IMG/VR virus record: IMGVR_UViG_3300042516_002489
Span: 1 to 64,000 of that record
Length of the DNA: 64,000 nt
From: a virus
Reading direction: 5' to 3' (one strand)
This document shows positions 53,420 to 61,041 of this stretch, one piece after another; within the stretch, counting starts at the first letter, position 1, and every line of letters starts with the position of its first letter. The position numbers and the translations under genes are program-made. Under the pieces are notes generated by a model. That model had not been told where the DNA came from. It saw nothing but the letters and a program-made list of their open reading frames with translations, and did no database searches.

Positions 53420-53676
53420 ATCTCACCCCATTTTTCTTTTGTCCTGTGTCTACTGAACTCCCGTGATATTTCACCATTCTCTAAGTATATACCACCCCAT
53501 ACACCCCACTCTTTACTAGATACACCGTTAGCAAAACATATCTTTTGAACTGGGCATGACTGGCATAGATTATCTATGATTGGTCTCATAAGCTCATCAT
53601 CTTCATACTTATCAAAAAATAAGTTTGTATCTGATCCTAGGCAAGCACCTTCATCTTTCCATAAGTGTTGCTTCAT
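53389..53676 (-). CDS. WhiB-like iron-sulfur transcription regulator
   Basis: 95 residues, AAGGAA upstream. Four Cys as expected for the 4Fe-4S cluster: GACLG near residue 12, CQSCPVQKIC at 38-47. Then EWGVWGGIY, the WhiB turn. The basic C-terminus (SRHRTKEKWG) may contact DNA or sigma factor. WhiB proteins are confined to actinobacteria and their phages. It could act on host or phage promoters. Confidence 0.92.
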   Translation of the reverse strand: MKQHLWKDEGACLGSDTNLFFDKYEDDELMRPIIDNLCQSCPVQKICFANGVSSKEWGVWGGIYLENGEISREFSRHRTKEKWGEMWKSLTMEKM

Positions 53677-53678
53677 TT

Positions 53679-53888
53679 TTATTCCTTATATCTATTTGGA
53701 ATATCCCAGCCATTACGATCAGGTACAAATGTCTTTGCCAAAAACCATTTACCATTACGACGAATTCCATTAACAGCAGTCTTGGCAACATCAGACTGCT
53801 TAGTTTCTACAACTGTCCAACCATCCCAATGTAAGTTGTAGTTCTTTGCTACAATCTGTTCCATTGTCTTTAAATCTTTTACAATCAT
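53679..53888 (-). CDS. Small hypothetical protein
   Basis: 69 residues. LKTMEQIVAKNYNLHWDGWT, VVETKQSDVAKTAVNGIRRN and KWFLAKTFVPDRNGWDIPNR. The pattern is seen in small actinophage proteins of unknown role; beta-rich. Precedes WhiB by 2 nt. Confidence 0.7.
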   Translation of the reverse strand: MIVKDLKTMEQIVAKNYNLHWDGWTVVETKQSDVAKTAVNGIRRNGKWFLAKTFVPDRNGWDIPNRYKE

Positions 53889-53899
53889 TTTTTTACCCC

Positions 53900-54250
53900 T
53901 TAGTATCTAAAAATTCCGACTTCAATATTATTTTTTTCTGCAGTTGTAACAAGTCTTGATACAGCCTGCTTTGGCTTACCCAAAAATGCAAGATAGTTTA
54001 CGCTAGATATGTTTTCTTCAACCCAGGAAGCAGGAACTTTATAGAACCTAATTTTTCTTCCACGAGATTTCATGCCTCTTTCTGATAGATTGCAAAACTC
54101 AGAAACAAAAGAGTTTATTGAAGCTGGCCCAGCAGAATAAACTGTAAACTCTTTGTCTCCATCTTGCATCCCAGAAAGAGCAACACTCATGGCACGAAGA
54201 AAGACTTGGTAATTATTAAAGTCAGCCGTTCCATGTACTGCTACTATCAT
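53900..54250 (-). CDS. SLOG-like hypothetical protein
   Basis: 116 residues from ATG 54250. MIVAVHGTADFNNYQVFLRA, then KEFTVYSAGPASINSFVSEF and RKIRFYKVPASWVEENISSV, YLAFLGKPKQAVSRLVTTAE. A Rossmann-like pattern with Gly after the first and third strands (HGTADF; SAGPASIN) as in YspA/SLOG nucleotide-binding proteins. The assignment is tentative. Confidence 0.62.
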   Translation of the reverse strand: MIVAVHGTADFNNYQVFLRAMSVALSGMQDGDKEFTVYSAGPASINSFVSEFCNLSERGMKSRGRKIRFYKVPASWVEENISSVNYLAFLGKPKQAVSRLVTTAEKNNIEVGIFRY

Positions 54251-54641
54251 CAGAATTTCCATTCTTTAAGCTATCCAGTATGAATAGCATCTTATCAATA
54301 TCTCGCTTTGACATATTGTTTGTGTCAACTGGCCTAACAGTTTCTGAGTCTACTTCCCCATTTACTGCATCTGCCACATAGAACATATTGTTATGTACCC
54401 AGTATGCACTACCCTCTATTATCAGCACCTTTACCGTATTGTTACGAACATGCTTTCTTGATTGAGAAAGCATTTTTGGTACTTCAAAAAGATCTTTTGG
54501 TAAAAAACTTTTTACTATTTGATGAATACTACTTTGAGTATAAACAAGTTTAGCAAAATACTTTTTACGCTTTTTTACTACTATTAAAAGTATAGAGCAA
54601 AAGGTTATCAATGTCAAGCCAATAGATAAGGCTAGTATCAT
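54222..54641 (-). CDS. Membrane protein with a cytoplasmic domain
   Basis: 139 residues with an N-terminal membrane span (ALSIGLTLITFCSILLIVV), a basic region (KKRKKYFAKLVY) and a soluble part containing VKVLIIEGSAYWVHNNMFYV. Its 3' end overlaps the next gene by 29 nt. Function unknown. Confidence 0.66.
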   Translation of the reverse strand: MILALSIGLTLITFCSILLIVVKKRKKYFAKLVYTQSSIHQIVKSFLPKDLFEVPKMLSQSRKHVRNNTVKVLIIEGSAYWVHNNMFYVADAVNGEVDSETVRPVDTNNMSKRDIDKMLFILDSLKNGNSDDSSSTWNG

Positions 54642-54643
54642 TT

Positions 54644-55000
54644 TTACCCCTTAAAATTAAACGGGCTGCCCTGCCAAAACTTTTTTTCTCTTTCAACAAT
54701 GGCACGGCTCCAAGAAAATCCTGCATCGCCACCCCAAGCATCCCACATAATTCTTCCGTTAGATGGAAATTCTGGTCCATCAAAAAAGCCTTTACCTTTT
54801 TTATCTACTTCATGACGAGAAAAAAATGAATACATTCTCTTAACAGTATCAAGAGACATTGATCTTCCTGCAACTATATCGCTTGCTCTTCCCCAACCTA
54901 CTGGAGTTCCAGCACCTGTTGCCTTTCCATCTTCTTTCCACTTCAAAGCACGACGTGCTGCAGCTTTCATGCCATCATTTGGTTTATATGTATCAGCCAT
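54644..55000 (-). CDS. Head-type domain protein (matches first half of 43401 gene)
   Basis: 118 residues: GMKAAARRALKWKEDGKATG, MSLDTVKRMYSFFSRHEVDK, NGRIMWDAWGGDAGFSWSRA. It aligns with the first half of the fusion protein at 43401-43964. Coupled by TAATG to 55000-55905, which carries the other half's homologue. Role unknown. Confidence 0.75.
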   Translation of the reverse strand: MADTYKPNDGMKAAARRALKWKEDGKATGAGTPVGWGRASDIVAGRSMSLDTVKRMYSFFSRHEVDKKGKGFFDGPEFPSNGRIMWDAWGGDAGFSWSRAIVEREKKFWQGSPFNFKG

Positions 55001-55905
55001 TATTTATTAAACTTTCTTGGATCAAACTGCCCACTCCAAAGATCTAAGCTAATTGACTTTTCAGAACTATAGGTTCCACCACGACGTTTGTATTCTTGCA
55101 CAACCCAAGCATTTGCAACGGCAGAAGGATAAACGTCAAACCTATCCTTTGCTGCTTGGACAACTGTTGCATAAAGTCTAGGATTTGTTGGTTTTGATCC
55201 ACCACTTCTTGGCTTGATCATTTCTCCATAATTAGGCTTCTTAGCTTTTTCCATTTCATCTTCCATTTCATTTGACTTTTTAACAGGAACACAGTTAGGA
55301 ACCATGCGACCATCTTTTTCTTTCATACCTTGTTGAGTATATCCAACCCAACATGCTTTTGTAATATTATCCCACTTATCCATCTCTTCGTCATCTGAAT
55401 AATAATCTTCTGATTTGCCAATTGATGAATCATACATTGCCATAGCAACTTCAGAATCATAGTCTTCTTCATCATCTTCCATGCTATGATTGTTTATATC
55501 AATAATTTCAGCATCCTTGTACATCATTCCAATACTATATGCTGTTGGTTCCCACTTGCCATCTTCTTCTTCATAAATTCTAACAGCCATAGCTGGATTT
55601 TCTGGAGGCATAGATTGAATTGCATACTCTGTTCCAGGAACTCCGTATACTCCACCCTCAATCATAATGTGCTCTACCATGCCATGAACCATTCCTTCTG
55701 ATGTCATGCCCATTACAAAGTCACCTTCTTTAATAACTTCCTGCATCATCATTGATGGATCAACTGCTTTGTTTTCAGTCTTCTTTTTTCTTCTTCTTTT
55801 TGGCATTGTTGCAGGCTTCTTCATACCAGCTTCAGGATTAATAAAATCTGATGGGTTTTCAGGGGTAGCTGATGATTGAATGGCTTTTGCATCCTTGTCT
55901 GACAT
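55000..55905 (-). CDS. Acidic protein with C-terminal DUF5872-like domain
   Basis: 301 residues, AGGAGG upstream. Basic N-terminus (KRRRKKKTENK), a beta region of about 70 residues (EGDFVMGMTSEGMVHGMVEH), an acidic linker, CWVGYTQQGMKEKDGRMVPN near 195, and a C-terminal PNYGEMIKPRSGG, VYPSAVANAWVVQEYKRRGG that matches the second half of 43401-43964. In some actinophages such domains accompany capsid-maturation genes. Function not established. Confidence 0.72.
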   Translation of the reverse strand: MSDKDAKAIQSSATPENPSDFINPEAGMKKPATMPKRRRKKKTENKAVDPSMMMQEVIKEGDFVMGMTSEGMVHGMVEHIMIEGGVYGVPGTEYAIQSMPPENPAMAVRIYEEEDGKWEPTAYSIGMMYKDAEIIDINNHSMEDDEEDYDSEVAMAMYDSSIGKSEDYYSDDEEMDKWDNITKACWVGYTQQGMKEKDGRMVPNCVPVKKSNEMEDEMEKAKKPNYGEMIKPRSGGSKPTNPRLYATVVQAAKDRFDVYPSAVANAWVVQEYKRRGGTYSSEKSISLDLWSGQFDPRKFNK

Positions 55906-55929
55906 AATTAACCTCCTGTTTACACTCTG

Positions 55930-55938
55930 ATTATATCA
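55930..55938 (-). promoter_or_regulatory. Extended -10 promoter (TGATATAAT)
   Basis: The minus strand reads TGATATAAT about 25 nt before the start at 55905, with AGGAGG between. Confidence 0.55.
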
Positions 55939-55941
55939 GAC

Positions 55942-56280
55942 TTATTGAGAGTCTATGGCTCTCTTGAGCTCCCTCAAAGACCATCTTTCTTCTTTGGAAA
56001 GCTTTGCAACCTCATTTTCATCATAATATTTATCATTTATATTTATTAGTGGGTCATCGCTGAAGAAGTCTATATCTACAAAACCTTTTTGCCAAAGAGA
56101 CATTAGATCAGCATTGATGAAGTTTATATGTTCTTCGTATAAGTCTGGCATTAAATCTCTTATTTTAGGTGTAAGGGAGTACAGCATTTCTCCACTTTCT
56201 GGATCAATTCCTGCAAACTCAATACCACCCTCAAGTATAAGATTATCTACCATCTTACTTATTTCTTCGTCATTAAACAT
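55942..56280 (-). CDS. Acidic hypothetical protein
   Basis: 112 residues. DEEISKMVDNLILEGGIEFA, DPESGEMLYSLTPKIRDLMP, EHINFINADLMSLWQKGFVD. A small winged-helix-like or all-helical domain is possible. Overlaps the thioredoxin gene by 8 nt. Confidence 0.7.
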   Translation of the reverse strand: MFNDEEISKMVDNLILEGGIEFAGIDPESGEMLYSLTPKIRDLMPDLYEEHINFINADLMSLWQKGFVDIDFFSDDPLININDKYYDENEVAKLSKEERWSLRELKRAIDSQ

Positions 56281-56524
56281 TTAGCATTTCCAATAGGCTA
56301 TCTTTAGTTTGGGAACCAGTGGATCTGCTCACTATTTCTCCATCTTTAATAATGATAAAAGTTGGAACTGACTTAATTTCAAAAGCTTTAACAAGTTCCA
56401 TCTCAGAATCTACATCTATAAGTTTAAATTTTATTACACTATCCTTATTGATCTCTTCTACAATTGGCCTTACCTTTTTACAAGGAGCACACCAGTCTGC
56501 AGTAAAGTAATAAGCAATAATCAT
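56273..56524 (-). CDS. Thioredoxin
   Basis: 83 residues, short but with YYFTADWCAPCKKVRPIVEE (active site WCAPC), then VIKFKLIDVDSEMELVKAFE and the cis-Pro block IKSVPTFIIIKDGEIVSRST. It reduces disulfides and could recharge the C-terminal Cys pair of the phage class II ribonucleotide reductase. The ATG overlaps the preceding stop region. Confidence 0.93.
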   Translation of the reverse strand: MIIAYYFTADWCAPCKKVRPIVEEINKDSVIKFKLIDVDSEMELVKAFEIKSVPTFIIIKDGEIVSRSTGSQTKDSLLEMLNV

Positions 56525-56928
56525 TTACCAGACTTTTTTCTAGCCTTAGCAAGTGCATCAAAGTCTTTTACTTTGGTATCTCCCATATATCCCCAGGCAT
56601 AACCATCGTTGATCATCATATCATTAAGAGATACTGTGTCTCCATTTATGTATACCCATCCTAAAATGCGACCATACTTTTCAGATGAGTCCATCTTCTC
56701 AGTCTTGATAATAACAGACTTAGCATCCTTTAGAGCTTTCTTGAGATACTCTTTAGACTCAATACCAAGAGCTTTCTCTTTAAGATCTTTTGTCCGAGAC
56801 TCAGGAGTATCAATACCAGCGAGTCTTACACGGGACTGAAATAAAATATCAAAACCTAAATCAATAAGAACATCAATGGTATCTCCATCTACGACATTTT
56901 CTACTTTTCTTACATAATACTCATACAT
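56521..56928 (-). CDS. Staphylococcal nuclease-like (thermonuclease) protein
   Basis: 135 residues. VRKVENVVDGDTIDVLIDLG, SRVRLAGIDTPESRTKD, KYGRILGWVYINGDTVSLND and YAWGYMGDTKVKDFDALAKA. The SNase OB-fold with catalytic Asp, Arg and Glu positions (GDTID, RLAGIDTPE, GRILG). It would cut DNA or RNA. No signal peptide, so it is probably intracellular. Confidence 0.88.
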   Translation of the reverse strand: MYEYYVRKVENVVDGDTIDVLIDLGFDILFQSRVRLAGIDTPESRTKDLKEKALGIESKEYLKKALKDAKSVIIKTEKMDSSEKYGRILGWVYINGDTVSLNDMMINDGYAWGYMGDTKVKDFDALAKARKKSGK

Positions 56929-57072
56929 TTACTTTGATCCCTTTGCTCTTTGCCCTCTATAGCCAGTCTTTTTCTTATTCATAGAGCCTGGCTTTTTATA
57001 CCCTGCCCCTGCTGGTGTTGCAGCAATTCTTTGCTCCAAAGCTTTCTTAATTTTATCGTTATGCTTTCCCAT
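56929..57072 (-). CDS. Small basic protein
   Basis: 47 residues, very basic (KHNDKIKKALEQRIAATPAG, NKKKTGYRGQRAKGSK). Nucleic-acid binding is likely. ATG touches the stop of the upstream gene (TAATG). Confidence 0.62.
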   Translation of the reverse strand: MGKHNDKIKKALEQRIAATPAGAGYKKPGSMNKKKTGYRGQRAKGSK

Positions 57073-57326
57073 TAGTAATCCTTCCCCTTTGCTTTATTTT
57101 CAATTAACTTATCACGTTCATCAGTTATGCTAATCATAAAAGACATCATTTTTGCATAACCTTCTGGATTATCCATAATCTTATTATAGTGATGGCCACA
57201 AAACATTAGCTCTCCATTTATACCAGAAACCTTTACTAAAGCTTCTGCTGCACATGAGTCACATCTATCTGTTGCTTTAAGAACCCACTCTTTAGTTTCT
57301 ACAGGGGTATCAATCATGGTACTCAT
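57072..57326 (-). CDS. Actinobacterial zinc-ribbon protein (DUF7455-like)
   Basis: 84 residues from ATG 57326. DRCDSCAAEALVKVSGINGE, LMFCGHHYNKI: the CxxC...CGHH ribbon of a family common in actinobacteria and their phages. The C-terminal helix (EGYAKMMSFMISITDERDKL) is phage-specific. Function unknown. Confidence 0.78.
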   Translation of the reverse strand: MSTMIDTPVETKEWVLKATDRCDSCAAEALVKVSGINGELMFCGHHYNKIMDNPEGYAKMMSFMISITDERDKLIENKAKGKDY

Positions 57327-57333
57327 ATTATAC

Positions 57334-57519
57334 CTACTTCTTTCTATTATCAGTGGAATAAAAACCACTGCCATTGAAAACTGCTCCTACATTAGAGTAT
57401 ACACGAACCAGTCTATGGTTGCAAGTTTCACAGGCATACCCTGGGTCAGAATCATTAATAGATCTTTCTTTAATAAATCTTATACCGCATGGCATACAAT
57501 CATATTCATAAATAGCCAT
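57334..57519 (-). CDS. FmdB-family zinc-ribbon protein
   Basis: 61 residues. MAIYEYDCMPCGIRFIKERS, GYACETCNHRLVRVYSN and FNGSGFYSTDNR are the typical FmdB pattern. These proteins are putative regulators; the molecular role is unclear. Confidence 0.88.
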   Translation of the reverse strand: MAIYEYDCMPCGIRFIKERSINDSDPGYACETCNHRLVRVYSNVGAVFNGSGFYSTDNRKK

Positions 57520-57523
57520 TTAT

Positions 57524-58144
57524 TTACCTATCGTGAAGCCATGTCACTATAACATACTTAGTTCCAGATTCTACTGGATGAGCAATATGTCCATATGCAT
57601 AGTTTGATGGGAATAGCATTAGTGTTCCAGCTTTTGGTTTAATTTTTACGTTTAAATGAGGAAAATCAATTTCACCACCAACATAATCATCATTTAGATA
57701 TATTAAAACAGAAATACTTCTTTTGCTTTCAGTGCCTCCATCATAATGAAATTTATACTCTTCACCAGCAGAATACTTAAGAAGACCATAATGTTCAACA
57801 TCTTTTATTTCTGCTTCTATTTTGAATATACCCCTGTAATTATGCACTGCTGAAGATATTAACTCATAACACCTATTGTTTATTTGTCTAAACACTTCAT
57901 TAGACCTTGCAGCCTTGGTTATATTCAATCCAGAACTTGTTCTAATTGACTGAACAAAACCATTTCCAGCATGTATATCTGCATTGGTTTGTGATGGAAC
58001 AAACCTAATATCTGAATCAATATCTGAAGTAAGTTCTAACACATCATCAATTGTTTTTGAATAATCATGCCAGATATTTTCATAAACAGCTATAGACCCT
58101 CCAACAATATAAGTTGGATTTATTGGAAATGAGTTGATATACAT
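57524..58144 (-). CDS. Prolyl-4-hydroxylase-like Fe(II)/2-oxoglutarate dioxygenase
   Basis: 206 residues. C-terminal double-stranded beta helix: LLKYSAGEEYKFHYDGG (iron ligands His and Asp), VLIYLNDDYVGGEIDFPHLN, KPKAGTLMLFPSNYAYGHIA (second His) and a distal basic residue. This is the P4Hc family. It hydroxylates protein residues or small molecules. Possible targets are the phage collagen-like fibre or host proteins, which is speculative. TAATG coupling to the DUF2061 gene. Confidence 0.85.
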   Translation of the reverse strand: MYINSFPINPTYIVGGSIAVYENIWHDYSKTIDDVLELTSDIDSDIRFVPSQTNADIHAGNGFVQSIRTSSGLNITKAARSNEVFRQINNRCYELISSAVHNYRGIFKIEAEIKDVEHYGLLKYSAGEEYKFHYDGGTESKRSISVLIYLNDDYVGGEIDFPHLNVKIKPKAGTLMLFPSNYAYGHIAHPVESGTKYVIVTWLHDR

Positions 58145-58344
58145 TACTTTATTCCTTTTCCAAACTTAGCCCAGACTCTTTCGTGCAAAAAATATCCAAG
58201 AGCTTCCCATCCAATGTAGATTAAAGCACCAAGGCTAGCATATTCCCATTCTCCAGTGAACAAATAAATAACACCTGCAACACCGACTAGATGAAAGGTT
58301 TCCCAGCTTGCTGTTTTAAGTAATGTTCTTTTTGTTGATTCCAT
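58144..58344 (-). CDS. DUF2061 membrane protein
   Basis: 66 residues with two membrane spans. KRTLLKTASWETFHLVGVAG, VIYLFTGEWEYASLGALIYI and YFLHERVWAKF match DUF2061 (KTxTWRxxA...T...A.....E...K...Y..HERxW). Function unknown; it may alter the envelope. Confidence 0.82.
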   Translation of the reverse strand: MESTKRTLLKTASWETFHLVGVAGVIYLFTGEWEYASLGALIYIGWEALGYFLHERVWAKFGKGIK

Positions 58345-58345
58345 A

Positions 58346-59137
58346 TTACTTTCCTCTCAAAGCTTTTAGTGTTGCTTGATCTACAATTCCTGTTACTGGT
58401 AGAGCAGATTTATTTTGAAATGCTTTAACTGCCTTTTCAGTACCTGGACCAAAATCACCATCTGCTTTAAGGCCAAGTAACTCTTGAACCTTCTTTACAG
58501 ATTCTCCTTTTGAACCAACCTTAAATGGCTTAAACTCTTTCTTAACTGGAGCAGGTGTTGCCTCAGTAGATGGTACAGATGGCTTTGCAACTACTCCGCC
58601 CTTTGAAAGCAATGGAACATTTTCTTCTCCAGCATAAACTGGACGACCCCAGCCAACTACTGCATTTAAAATACCCTTTTTATTTTTTACATAAGCACGA
58701 GTCTTTTCTACACACATTCCGCCATTACGTTGGTCTCCCTTAGCAGTTCCAGATGTGTTTCCTTCAATAACTTGGATAGTTCCATCGCCATTGTTCTTGA
58801 TGCACAATCCAACATGCGAAATGCGATTTACACCATCATCTGGGAAATCAAAATAAATCCAGTCTCCTGGAGTTGGATCATCATTACGAGCATCGGCCCA
58901 ACGATTATTCTTTTTAAACCAATCTGCTGCTGCAACTGTTGATGCAGTCTTTGGATACTTCTTTGGATCTAAGCCTGATGTAAATGCACACCACGAAACA
59001 AATGATTGGCACCAAGCTAAAAAGTTTGCACCAGACCACTTACCGTACTTTGTTTCATTATCTTTAGGACCTTCAATGGTTCCTACTTCTTTCTTAGCAA
59101 CTTCAATAATTGCTTCTAAACTACCTTTTACCGCCAT
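58346..59137 (-). CDS. CHAP endolysin with peptidoglycan-binding domain
   Basis: 263 residues, AGGAGG upstream. Residues 20-150 form a CHAP-type amidase/endopeptidase domain: Cys in WCQSFVSWCAFTSGLD, PGDWIYFDFPDDG, His in ISHVGLCIKN. Linker rich in Pro/Thr/Val. Residues 203-263 form a PG_binding_1 domain (VGSKGESVKKVQELLGLKAD, GPGTEKAVKAFQNKS). It would cleave host peptidoglycan at lysis. No signal peptide, so it needs a holin. Confidence 0.92.
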   Translation of the reverse strand: MAVKGSLEAIIEVAKKEVGTIEGPKDNETKYGKWSGANFLAWCQSFVSWCAFTSGLDPKKYPKTASTVAAADWFKKNNRWADARNDDPTPGDWIYFDFPDDGVNRISHVGLCIKNNGDGTIQVIEGNTSGTAKGDQRNGGMCVEKTRAYVKNKKGILNAVVGWGRPVYAGEENVPLLSKGGVVAKPSVPSTEATPAPVKKEFKPFKVGSKGESVKKVQELLGLKADGDFGPGTEKAVKAFQNKSALPVTGIVDQATLKALRGK

Positions 59138-59165
59138 TTTTTCCTCCTATTAGGTATGACATTCT

Positions 59166-59174
59166 ATTATATCA
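59166..59174 (-). promoter_or_regulatory. Extended -10 promoter (TGATATAAT) before the endolysin
   Basis: The minus strand reads TGATATAAT about 29 nt before the endolysin start. Confidence 0.55.
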
Positions 59175-59450
59175 TTACGAAGCTTTATCTGTCAAACGAT
59201 TATGAGTTCTAATCCTATGACAGTTAGCACATACAACTTCACATTTTGATATTTCTTTTTTGATTGCTGCCCAAGAAAATCCATCGTGAATCATTCTTGA
59301 TATATTATATTTTTTATCTTTTAGATGATCAAAGTCTAAAACTATATGGTTGCATTCTCCGCAGTCAACACACCCACTAGCCTCTTTAATTTCTTTTAGA
59401 CGCTGCTTGAATTGCTGTTTGTTGTAAACTACCAATTCTTTTTCTGACAT
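59175..59450 (-). CDS. HNH endonuclease
   Basis: 91 residues from ATG 59450; a GTG at 59468 is possible. SGCVDCGECNHIVLDFDHLK and WAAIKKEISKCEVVCANCHR, IRTHNR: CxxC...DFDH...CxxCH, the complete HNH zinc and catalytic motif. Free-standing homing-type nuclease, often mobile in phages. Confidence 0.88.
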   Translation of the reverse strand: MSEKELVVYNKQQFKQRLKEIKEASGCVDCGECNHIVLDFDHLKDKKYNISRMIHDGFSWAAIKKEISKCEVVCANCHRIRTHNRLTDKAS

Positions 59451-59481
59451 GGTTTTATAATTATACACCTAAATGTAAATG

Positions 59482-59561
59482 CCCCACACAGGTAATTCAG
59501 GCACGAAGGCCAGGTTATATATAAATGGGTAACTAAGCCATCTCTAAGGTCCTGTGTGGGG
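59482..59561. repeat. Perfect 11-bp inverted repeat enclosing 58 nt
   Basis: CCCCACACAGG (59482-59492) and CCTGTGTGGGG (59551-59561). The enclosed part can fold further (GGC...GCC, GTTA...TAAC). It lies between Hsp20 and HNH genes. A structured RNA, terminator or mobile-element footprint are all possible. Confidence 0.55.
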
Positions 59562-59575
59562 ACTATTATATTTTA

Positions 59576-59992
59576 CTACTTGATTTTAATAGATTTTGGC
59601 TTCTTTTCTTCAGGGACAATACGATCAACACTAATGTTTAGCATACCGTCCTTAAGTTCCGCCCCAGTTACCTCCATGTATTCACCAAGAGCAAATGATC
59701 GTACAAACTTACGAGCAGCAATACCTTTGTGAACCACTTCTGCATCTGTTACTTCTGTAATTTCACCTTTTATAATTAAGGTTCCATTATCTACTGATAC
59801 ATCAATATCATCCTTTGAAAACCCTGCAATTGCAAGAGACAATCTATATGTATCTTCATCTAGCTTGATAAGATCATATGGAGGATATGACTGTAGATTT
59901 GTTTTATGTGCTGTATTAAGACGACCCAACTCTCTGTTGAATCCAATAAAAAAAGGATCATTGAAAAGATCCATAGCAAATTGTGTTACCAT
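59576..59992 (-). CDS. Small heat-shock protein (Hsp20/alpha-crystallin)
   Basis: 138 residues, AAGGGG upstream. Alpha-crystallin domain: YRLSLAIAGFSKDDIDVSVD, NGTLIIKGEI, HKGIAARKFVRSFALGEYME, AELKDGMLNISVDRIVPEEK and the C-terminal IKIK. An ATP-independent chaperone. Cyanophages carry Hsp20 genes too; the role may be in particle assembly or stress. Confidence 0.92.
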   Translation of the reverse strand: MVTQFAMDLFNDPFFIGFNRELGRLNTAHKTNLQSYPPYDLIKLDEDTYRLSLAIAGFSKDDIDVSVDNGTLIIKGEITEVTDAEVVHKGIAARKFVRSFALGEYMEVTGAELKDGMLNISVDRIVPEEKKPKSIKIK

Positions 59993-60047
59993 TTTATTCC
60001 CCTTTCAAGCGAATAAGTTAATGTACCCCCAAAGGCAGTACAAATTT

Positions 60048-60056
60048 ATTATATCA
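60048..60056 (-). promoter_or_regulatory. Extended -10 promoter (TGATATAAT) for Hsp20
   Basis: The minus strand reads TGATATAAT about 55 nt before the Hsp20 start. Confidence 0.5.
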
Positions 60057-60079
60057 TAGGTTAAGTCTTATTTAAAAAC

Positions 60080-60922
60080 CTATATTTTTTCTAGAGCAAA
60101 AACTCCTTTAAGTCTTCTTTCTTCCTTTTTAAAACCACCAGTAACCGAGTGTGCCAACTTAAACAAGTCTGGAATTGCTAGATATCCTTGTTCCCACCTA
60201 AGAACCATTCTTATGTCTTCATTAAGGAGTACATTATTTTCAATTTTTTCACAAATAGAATTATACTCATATACTTCTTCTTTTGTTGGCACTCTACCAT
60301 CAAATAAGGTTAAAGTTGATCTATCACCAAATTGAAACCTTATTCCTTTTTCATTAGTTATCCAGTGTTTTTTAGACATACCATATGTAAAATTCTTTTC
60401 TTGATAAAAATCCATTCCCTTTTTTTCTTCGTCTAAAAGATCTTGATTTCTTTTTTTATAAAAAGCTGTTACAGTTGCTTTATCCAAGAAGTCTTGTTCT
60501 TCTTTACTTAAGATAGAATACAAACTAACCATATCTACAAAATATGTTTTACCAGAATCAGGATCACACTTAAAAAGTTCCATATTCCATATTCCCAAGG
60601 TATGGGATCTATCTCTAACCACATGCTCTATGTGCCAATGAAGCAATATATCATCTTTGCCAGCATAAGGGTTACTATCTATATGTTTGTGGTGGTCTTC
60701 AATATAAAAGTCTACAGAGTTTTCTCTTGTTATTGGATAACAATTTAGTTCATCACCTAAAATTTTTGCTATTTTATTTTGCATCAATTCATCGCAGTTA
60801 GCATTTTTAAACACTACTATATTATCTGATAAAAATTTATTTTTATAAAATTCAATATTGTTTTTTATTGAATCTATCCCTGGAAATTCAATTGGTTCTA
60901 TATTAATCATATAAACATCCAT
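60080..60922 (-). CDS. TauD/TfdA-like Fe(II)/2-oxoglutarate dioxygenase
   Basis: 280 residues; ATG 60910 (276 residues) is an alternative start. Near residue 95, LLHWHIEHVVRDRSHTLGIW supplies HxE-type ligands; TYFVDMVSLYS follows as in TauD; near residue 255, WEQGYLAIPDLFKLAHSVTG gives the distal His and the conserved W/G block, then an Arg-rich end. Glu replaces the usual Asp of HxD, so chemistry is uncertain. Substrate unknown. Confidence 0.75.
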   Translation of the reverse strand: MDVYMINIEPIEFPGIDSIKNNIEFYKNKFLSDNIVVFKNANCDELMQNKIAKILGDELNCYPITRENSVDFYIEDHHKHIDSNPYAGKDDILLHWHIEHVVRDRSHTLGIWNMELFKCDPDSGKTYFVDMVSLYSILSKEEQDFLDKATVTAFYKKRNQDLLDEEKKGMDFYQEKNFTYGMSKKHWITNEKGIRFQFGDRSTLTLFDGRVPTKEEVYEYNSICEKIENNVLLNEDIRMVLRWEQGYLAIPDLFKLAHSVTGGFKKEERRLKGVFALEKI

Positions 60923-60942
60923 TTCTATAGAATTACTTATTT

Positions 60943-60951
60943 ATTATACCA
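60943..60951 (-). promoter_or_regulatory. Extended -10 promoter (TGGTATAAT)
   Basis: The minus strand reads TGGTATAAT about 21-33 nt before the dioxygenase starts, just after the tRNA genes. Confidence 0.5.
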
Positions 60952-60963
60952 GAGGTATAAAGT

Positions 60964-61037
60964 TGGAGCGGATAGCGGGAATCAAACCCACACATTAACC
61001 TTGGCAAGGTTACGCACTATCACTATGCAATATCCGC
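60964..61037 (-). tRNA. tRNA-Gly (GCC)
   Basis: Acceptor GCGGATA/TATCCGC, D-stem GCAT/GTGC, anticodon stem TAACC/GGTTA with loop TTGCCAA (GCC), T-stem GTGGG/CCCGC, T73 as usual for Gly, encoded CCA. The D-loop (AGTGATA) lacks GG, and the T-loop is TTTGATT. Confidence 0.88.
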
Positions 61038-61041
61038 ATTG

